64,000 nt of DNA from Ectobius pallidus (lineage: Eukaryota > Arthropoda > Insecta > Blattodea > Ectobiidae). Position 1 is the first letter of the stretch. Every line of letters starts with the position of its first letter. Positions 57,701 to 64,000 of this stretch are shown in pieces. The notes beneath the pieces were generated by a model, which saw only the letters and a list, made by a program, of their open reading frames with translations, did no database searches and had not been told where the DNA came from. The stretch covers positions 26,671,023 to 26,735,022 of the forward strand of contig CAXKWD010000007.1 of the NCBI GenBank assembly GCA_964059195.1, written 5' to 3'. A program made the position numbers and the translations under genes.

Positions 57701-58285
57701 GTGAGTTGCATCCACAGCCCGGTAATTTTGGTCTCGGCAGTGAAGCCTAGCCTTGCGCTCACCACCATCTTTGCTCACTATAAGACACCCATTAAACTAC
57801 ATGTAATTCAATAAGAAATTGTTAAGAGAACTTAAATTAAAGTCTATTTTCCCGATTTTCTACTTTTATAAATGTTGCATCCACTAGTGAAAGATATTGA
57901 AATCACAGCAAAAAGCATGCCCTCTTACTATTATTCTTAAGTGTTGGTTTCTATTACATACTAACAATTATGTTTTTTTTATGGCACAAAATTTGACGCT
58001 GTAGAATAATGTAGATATTAATAGAAATACGAGCTATCCACCTATTCTACCAACACTTAGTATTAAATAGTCCTATAGAAGAAAATATATAAGTTTCTAT
58101 ACTGTACGAAAAGTTGGCGATCTTGGTCATGTCAGACGATTTTCCAGTAGATTACCTGTTTCAGAGATATTTACTGTGTAATATTAAGATTCTTAAAATA
58201 TTCAAGCTTTCTTGTGCACATTCTTTGCTCAAATAGAGTTCTTAAGTTATGGGCAGGTAATAAATTTTGTCAAATGCATGATTAA

Positions 58286-59396
58286 TGCCTGTTGCTCACG
58301 GTCAAATTTTTCGTTAAATTTATTGCACAACTATCACTTTTCAACAAATTGGTATTGCTAACGATCAAATTCGCCTTTGGGCAAACGTTTGGTTATTGGA
58401 TTTGGCATATAGGACATGCTCTAATTCCAGCAAATAATTTGTCGTACCCGCCAATCAGCGCAACGAACGTGAACTGCCCGCGCCCCCGACGGTAATGTGG
58501 AGAACTTGTTGTCTGCAAGCTAAAAGATTGCAAGTGCAGCCATTTTCCTTTCTCACATATTCTTCTTTTCCTAGCATTGCAACTCTATCAAAATAGCATG
58601 GGTATATGCCTGTGTAGATACCGTTATTCCAAATGGATTAGTATAAAAAACATGACGAGAACACGACTCGTTGACATACAGCAACGAAATGAAAATGCGA
58701 AGCGAGAAGACAAAGGAGCCGTACTTGTATATGCACGATTCATGCTTCTTTCCATTATTCCTTGATAGCTTCGTGGTAGCAAGCAAGTCTGTGGTGCTAG
58801 AGGTCTTCAATTCCCAGGATAGTACAAATTTTTTACTTTCATAATTATTTTAAATGATCTTAAACAATGTATGATTTTAATATTTCAAGGCTTCACGCAC
58901 TGTTTCCTTTCTTTAAAAAAAAAAAAAATTCTGATACACAGGGCAAAGGAAATCTTACAACAGGATGTGAAATTTATAAAATTACAATAATAATTATAAA
59001 TAGCTAAAGTATTAATGTTCGGGAGATTTAAAGTCACCTTTAATAATATCATAACACTGAAATAAATTATTTAAAAATTTTGTAAATTATCTTAATAATG
59101 GGATCTTGTCCCATCCCAATTAATCTGGATAATTGTTGTCTTTTATTGAAACGATACAACAAACTACCATTAGCAGCAGAGTATGAGTGGCTCAATATTT
59201 AGAGTACAAGAGTCTACCACTAGGTGGCAGGGTAATACTATAATCTTGTGAAATGTAGTACACAGAGGGAGAATCTTTTGCTAGTATGCATTTGATGACT
59301 CATTTGACCGTTAGCAAAGGTGGATTTGACTACACGTTTGGTTAAATTAGTTGTACAACAAATTTAACGAAACAATTTGACCGTGAGCAACAGGCA
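58286..59396. mobile_element. 1.1-kb TIR element, possibly Harbinger-like
   Basis: Both ends, read inward, begin TGCCTGTTGCTCACGGTCAA and share CGTTAAATTT and ACAACTA. Flanks are TAA on the left and TAG on the right, close to the 3-bp target of PIF/Harbinger elements. No transposase. A 38-codon frame at 58650-58765 begins M-T-R-T-R-L-V-D-I. Confidence 0.7.
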
Positions 59397-59459
59397 TAGA
59401 CAAAGAAAATTTATTGACTGATGTATACACCCACTCAAAATATTCTTCTTCTGCCATTG

Positions 59460-59496
59460 ATTATTACTATTGTTATTATTATTATTATTATTATTA

Positions 59497-59535
<39 letters not shown>

Positions 59536-59552
59536 TATTATTATTATTATTA
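59460..59552. repeat. (ATT)n microsatellite
   Basis: Long ATT run with a few GTT units. Confidence 0.95.
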
Positions 59553-60195
59553 GATGGTAAAGGCACTGTACATGAAGATTCGCCCTGTTGCCTTCCATTC
59601 AAGATTCCTGTTAGTGTTATAAAAATGTATTAAAACATTTAATTGCCTCTATAATTTACTTTTTCTGTGCTTGCTGTCTTTTAACACATATTTGCGAGAA
59701 AGTTTGTACAACATATTTTGGACAATTTATTTTCACCAAAATTAGGAACACTCTAATTGGAAAGAGGACATTAAAGTTAGTGCAATAAGAACAACTCATA
59801 TTGGCTTCATAGGTTATTACTGGTCTGCACAACATTACTCTATTTTTTTATTTTGATTTAATTTGTTTTTAGTCCATAAAAACATATTTGAAATTTTATT
59901 TGTCAGTATCTTGCAAAACAAGCGTCTGACGTTGATGGGTGGACCGCCATTACTATACTATAACAACTGCTCAATGTGGCTTCACTGCCGCCGATAGTAC
60001 AGCTTACACCATTGCCAATCTATCTCTATATATCTGTGGTTGCTTGCTCTAGGGTCTTTTTGTTTTTCTTTTATAACAGAATAGTTCAAACGAGAGATTC
60101 ACTGCTCTGTACTGAAGAGTATGGTGTCGTGAACTTTCTCCAGAGAACTATTCAGATTGTGAACTGGGTTTAATTTCATTGTTTATTTGTTATAG

Positions 60196-60427
60196 TTGCC
60201 TACCACATCATCAATGTCAGTACCGAAACAGCGTCAAGGCCAGGAAGAACTTCGTAGATGGGTCCATGGCAAAGAAGAAAAAGCGACGCTGGATTAGGGA
60301 AGCCCGTCAGTACCGAAACAGCGTCGCAACGAAGGTCATGGGCCCTGAAGATTGCCGGACATGGGCCCACAGTGGGGAAGTTAAAGTGATGCTGTAATAG
60401 GAAAGCCTTGTACAACATTCAATACTG
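60196..60427 (+). other. Exon-like cassette, unit 1
   Basis: Acceptor TTTGTTATAG ends at 60195, donor GTGAGTTACA starts at 60428. Two halves as in the other units. Half A has lost a segment around the ATGGGCCC block. Half B reads Q-Y-R-N-S-V-A-T-K-V-M-G-P-E-D-C and ends V-M-L-stop. The spacer before it keeps the array's CTCTAGGGTCTTTTTG word, but its donor is mutated. Confidence 0.6.
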
Positions 60428-60573
60428 GTGAGTTACATTTCTCTAGGGTCTTTTTGGTTCTCTTTTATAACTGAAGGGTTCAGATGAGAGATTCATGGCC
60501 TTATACTGAAGAGTATAAAGTCATGATCTCTCTGCAGTGAACTGGATTTAATTTCATTGTTTATTTTTTACAG

Positions 60574-60821
60574 TTGCCAACTACATACTTCATCAATGTC
60601 AGTACCGAAACAGCGTCGAAGTGCAGGTCATGGGCCCAGAAGAATTCCAAAGATGGGTCCATGGCGAAGAAGAAAAAGCAACGCTGGATTAGGGAAGCCC
60701 GTAGTACAGAAACAGCGTCGCAGTGAAGGTCATGGGCCCTGAAGATTTCCGGAGATGGGTCCATGGAGGGGAAGTTAAAGTGACGCTTTAATAGGGAAGC
60801 CTTGTCCAAAATTCAATACTG
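60574..60821 (+). other. Exon-like cassette, unit 2
   Basis: Intron-like spacer 60428-60573 (146 bp, GT-AG), block 248 bp, donor CTG|GTGAGT at 60822. Half A reads V-M-G-P-E-E-F-Q-R-W-V-H-G-E-E-E-K-A-T-L-D-stop. Half B reads V-M-G-P-E-D-F-R-R-W-V-H-G-G-E-V-K-V-T-L-stop. Differences between halves include silent CCA/CCT changes in this frame. Confidence 0.6.
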
Positions 60822-60983
60822 GTGAGTTGCATTGCTCTAGGGTCTTTTCGGTTCTCTTTTTTAACTGAATAGTTCAGACGAGAGATTTACTGCTGTGTAC
60901 TGAAGAGTATGGTGTTGTGAACTTTCTCCAGTGAACTATTCAGATTGTGAACTGGGTTTAATTTCATTGTTTATTTGTTATAG

Positions 60984-61232
60984 GTGTCCACCAAATACTT
61001 CATTTATGTCAGTACCGAAACAGCGTCGAGGTACAGGTCATGGGCCCGGAAGAATTCCGGAGATGGGTCCATGGCGAAGAAGTAAAAGCGACGCTGGATT
61101 AGGGAAGCCCGTCAGTACCGAAACAGCGTCGTGGTGAAGGTCATGGGCCCTGAAGTTTTCCAGAGATGGGTCCATGGCAGAGAAGTTAAAGCGACGCTGT
61201 AATAGGGAAGCCTTGTATAAAATTCAAGTCTG
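60984..61232 (+). other. Exon-like cassette, unit 3
   Basis: Spacer 60822-60983 (162 bp, ends TTTGTTATAG), block 249 bp, donor GTGAGT at 61233. This is the best-preserved unit. Half A keeps the full Q-Y-R-N-S-V-E-V-Q-V-M-G-P-E-E-F frame to K-A-T-L-D-stop. Confidence 0.6.
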
Positions 61233-61398
61233 GTGAGTTGCATTACTCTAGGGTATTTTTGTTTCTCTTTTATAACTGAATAGTTCAAATGAGAGATTCA
61301 CTGTTCTGTACTAAAGAGTATGGTGTCGTGAACTTTCTCACCTAACTATTCAGATTGTGAACTGGGTTTGATTTCATTGTTGTTTTTTTCTGTTACAG

Positions 61399-62901
61399 TT
61401 GCCTACCAAAAACTTCATTCATTAATGTTAGTACCAAAACAGCGTCGTGGCACAGGTCATGGGCCCTGAAGAATTCTGGAGATAGGTCCATGGCAGGGAA
61501 ATGAAAGCGACGCTGGATTAGGAGGCCCGTCAGTACTGTAACGGTTCGCCCTCCTCAATTTAGGGTACGAAACAAATTACAGCCACGGTTTCGCTACAGT
61601 CGAAGCAGAGATTATCTTCAGTATCAAAGGGGCAAATCTGGGTAATTATGGTTCTTATAACAGTCTACTTTATGCTTTGATGTAATTAAAAACTCACTGA
61701 TTAACTGGTAAGAGTGGTGTTTATTTTACTTTGTTTGCAAAACAGTTAATAGGCTTTCTCAAAATACTCGTCGTTCGTGAACTTTGACTTCAGATGGGTG
61801 GATCTCGTTATTAAGGTATCTTTTTCCTTAATCTCGTGTATTCACTAGAATACCTCGTAAAGTCGTTGATTCACTGGTACTTACAGTTTGATACACACTG
61901 AATTTAAATTGGTACTCAGCTATAATTGAGCCGTACCTCAAACCTGAATATATTCGTCGTGTAGATTTAAAGTAATACTGCAGCAAATGATATTTAAATC
62001 ATTCACTGATAGAAGAATATAGTAATAGCTCCCCGACTTCTAACAAGTCGGAAGCTGTATGCCTTGAAGACGTCCCCGCTCACCAAGAGCTTAGACGAGA
62101 GAGTGCTGATACCAGTCATTGCGTGTCCCCACCTATCATCGTTCAAAGTCCGATACGCCTCGTATTGCTTTTAGCCGCTTATAGCTATGTTTACATTGAG
62201 TTACATTGTTTTTCCGAGTCTTCGGACACAAACCCTTATTTCATTGGCTACTGTTCTCACCAAGCATAGATGCTAGTACACGTGGCTGGAGAAGCCTGGC
62301 CACGCGTTCAGTAAGGAGAAATAATTCTGGATTCCCCGAAACGCTATTGAGTATGAAACTTCCCACTTACTAAGCCTTTAAATTTCAATAGAGTCAGTAA
62401 GCTCTCCTTTCTTTGCGTTTTTAGTTCAATAGCAGTGAGTTTCGTTATGAATAGCTGTCTGCTACACCCCACTGAGATTCTTTAGTTCAGTTCAGAAGTC
62501 CATTCTTACGTTCCGGGAAATCCGTCTCGTTTCAATATCTACACAAGTCCAGCCTGAATATAATATTGCAAATATTATATTCGTATTTCATTTTTGCTGT
62601 AACCTGTTCAAATAATTTTAGTTGAATTTTACTTATTTCTATAATGTTATTGGTAATGCGATGTCTTAATTGATTAATATTTATCTCATTATTCTGATTA
62701 ATAATTTTATATAATAAACTTATTTCGTTCATTATTATGATTTAGGCTGAGTAATTTAATTGCTAAGTAGCAATCGTCTCAGTACCGAAACAGCGTCGCG
62801 GCGAATGTCATGGGCCCTACAGAGATTTCCGGAGATGGGCCCATAGCGGGGAAGTTAAAGCGATGCTGGATTAGGGAAGCCTTCTATAAAATTCAATTCT
62901 G
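61399..62901 (+). other. Exon-like cassette, unit 4, split by an LTR-like insertion
   Basis: The acceptor CTGTTACAG ends at 61398. Half A (61430-61530) has a stop in the W-V-H-G block. Half B follows the insertion (62780 onward), beginning CAGTACCGAAACAGCGTCG and reaching a normal CTG|GTGAGT donor at 62902. Confidence 0.55.
61537..62779. mobile_element. 1.24-kb insertion, possibly a solo LTR
   Basis: Flanked by CAGTAC on both sides (61531-61536 and 62780-62785), the sequence expected once in the cassette. It starts TGTAACGG as many LTRs do, but the right end reads TCGTCT rather than ending in CA, so the class is uncertain. No coding frame. Confidence 0.55.
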
Positions 62902-62962
62902 GTGAGTTGCATTTCTCTGAAGTCTTTATGTTCCTCTTTTATAACTGAATAGTTCAGTTGAG

Positions 62963-63739
62963 ATGACATAAACACAATCTGGAGACATGCTGAAAATCTT
63001 TTCGATGCCTGCAAGAATGTTGGATTGGAAATTAATACAGAAAAACTAAATATATGGTCATTAAACGTCAAAATAATGTGGCACAAATTATTAGAAAAGC
63101 TGGTAAATCATTCGAACAAGTGGAGAAATTCAAATGTCTAGGAGCAATAATTACAAATACAAATAATATAAGGTAGAGTTTAAGTGTCGACTGTGATCAG
63201 GAAATACTTGTTTTATGCATTTCATAAACCCTTATCTTCTCGTCTTCTGTCCAAAAATCTAAAAAACAAAAATTCATACGACAATTACCTTTCTGGTTGT
63301 ATTATAATGGATGTGAGAGATGGTCGCTTACTTTTCGGGGGAAAAAAAACATAATCTGAGGGTGTTCGAAAACAGGCTACTTAGGAAAATATTTGGACCT
63401 AAGAAAGAAGAAAGTGGAGATTGGAGGAAAATACATAACGACAAACTTCTTAACCTGCAATCTTCACCGAATATAACCTATGAAACACGCTGAACATGTT
63501 GCGCGCATGGGGGAGGAAAGACATATCTCAAAAATTGACTCTGAGACCCGAAGGGAAGAGACCACTTGGAAGACCTAGACGTAGGTGGGAGGACAATATT
63601 TGGATAGATTTGGGGGAACTAGCATTTGCAAGGAATGGTTGGAGTTAGCACAGAATAGGGTTGAATGTCGGGTTCCATAAAAAAAGATATCTCTTAACTT
63701 GTTTAGGAATTGTCTATTGCCATTGAAAAGCAAGCAAGT
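62963..63739 (+). mobile_element. 5'-truncated LINE in the last spacer of the array
   Basis: Encodes the end of a LINE reverse transcriptase: N-V-G-L-E-I-N-T-E-K-T-K-Y-M, F-K-C-L-G-A-I-I-T-N, R-V-F-E-N-R-L-L-R-K-I-F-G-P and H-V-A-R-M-G-E-E-R. It then shares the 3' end AATTGTCTATTGCCATTG with the copy at 1834-2170. The 14-bp duplication ATAGTTCAGTTGAG/ATAGTTCATTTGAG flanks it (62949-62962 and 63740-63753). It is frameshifted and inactive. Confidence 0.85.
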
Positions 63740-63859
63740 ATAGTTCATTTGAGGGGTTCATGGTCTTATGCTGAAGAGTATAGTGTCGTGATCTTTTTTC
63801 AGTTAACTATTCAGATTGTGAATTGGTTTCAATTTCCTTTTTTTTTATTTATGTTGCAG

Positions 63860-64000
63860 TTCTTCAAAAGAACACGTCTGGTAGAAATAGAAATAGAAAA
63901 CTCAAGACAGCAAAAAGCAATTGATGCCAAACGACGACAGAAGACAACATACAACATTATCCCAACTGATAAGTTCATCAATGTTTACACTGACGGATAA
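63860..64000 (+). other. Exon-like block at the window edge
   Basis: Preceded by a spacer of the array's type and an acceptor TTTATGTTGCAG ending at 63859. The sequence differs from the cassettes. One frame reads F-K-R-T-R-L-V-E-I-E-I-E-N-S-R-Q-Q, a basic stretch A-K-R-R-Q-K, and F-I-N-V-Y-T-D-G before TAA at 63998. V-Y-T-D-G resembles the start of a LINE RNase H domain, and R-T-R-L-V resembles the frame at 58650. It is unclear whether this is a host exon or repeat-derived. Confidence 0.4.

Noticed and set aside
57508..60809. Minus-strand frames through the cassette array (A-H-D-L-x-x-D-A-V-S-V-L)
   Set aside because: Splice-like signals and silent-site changes favour the plus strand. The minus frames follow from the repeat itself.

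Overview
The window reads as nuclear DNA of an arthropod, most likely an insect with a large, transposon-rich genome. A cockroach, termite or other polyneopteran is my best guess and is not proven. The evidence is AT-rich intergenic DNA, GT-AG introns, tRNA-derived SINEs, Penelope-like elements (PLEs), mariner/Tc1 and hAT elements, and one recognisable host gene. There are no bacterial-type operons, rRNA genes or CRISPR arrays. The palindrome TAGGCCTA is strikingly frequent (at least 23 by hand count), mostly in the first 27 kb.

Host gene. The last three coding exons of an equilibrative nucleoside transporter, ENT4/SLC29A4-like, lie on the minus strand at 45384-45197, 43723-43483 and 40002-39575. 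Splice phases agree across both introns. The N-terminal part lies outside the window or was not found. The last exon adds an unusually long Ala/Thr-rich tail with several N-glycosylation sequons. Both introns are filled with mobile elements.

Left part (1-27 kb). This is a mosaic of nested elements: a 258-bp hAT MITE, LINE 3' ends, four SINE families, and a transposase-like gene (T1) split by a 3.26-kb hAT-type insertion that itself carries a duplicated unit and a third nested element. A 3.36-kb element (15.8-19.1 kb) holds a second copy of that gene (T2) plus two tandem arrays. A decayed Tc1-like transposase and a 1.1-kb hAT derivative follow. Middle part (27-40 kb). This is poorer in mobile elements and mostly unassigned.

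Penelope loci. Five PLE-derived copies at four loci (24.8, 28.0, 32.3 and 48.4-55.5 kb) carry sequences matching the hammerhead ribozyme core (CUGANGA, stem II, GAAA, and a short usually palindromic stem III). At every locus the copies or their ends form inverted pairs. The 32.3-kb locus is a near-perfect 256-bp-arm palindrome. At 48.4-55.5 kb a PLE with RT and GIY-YIG domains is opposed by a truncated inverted copy and is interrupted by two hAT elements, two palindromic MITEs (one with its own hAT insertion) and a SINE. Most of these have clean target-site duplications.

Right end (57.3-64 kb). A tandem array of about 400-bp cassettes repeats an exon-like block of about 248 bp, itself two ~103-bp halves, separated by ~150-bp intron-like spacers with conserved CTG|GTGAGT donors and T-rich-AG acceptors. 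A conserved 30-codon frame recurs in each half. The array has been invaded by an LTR-like insertion and a 5'-truncated LINE, and it ends next to a different exon-like block at the window edge. This array and the ribozyme-bearing inverted PLE pairs are the most interesting signals.
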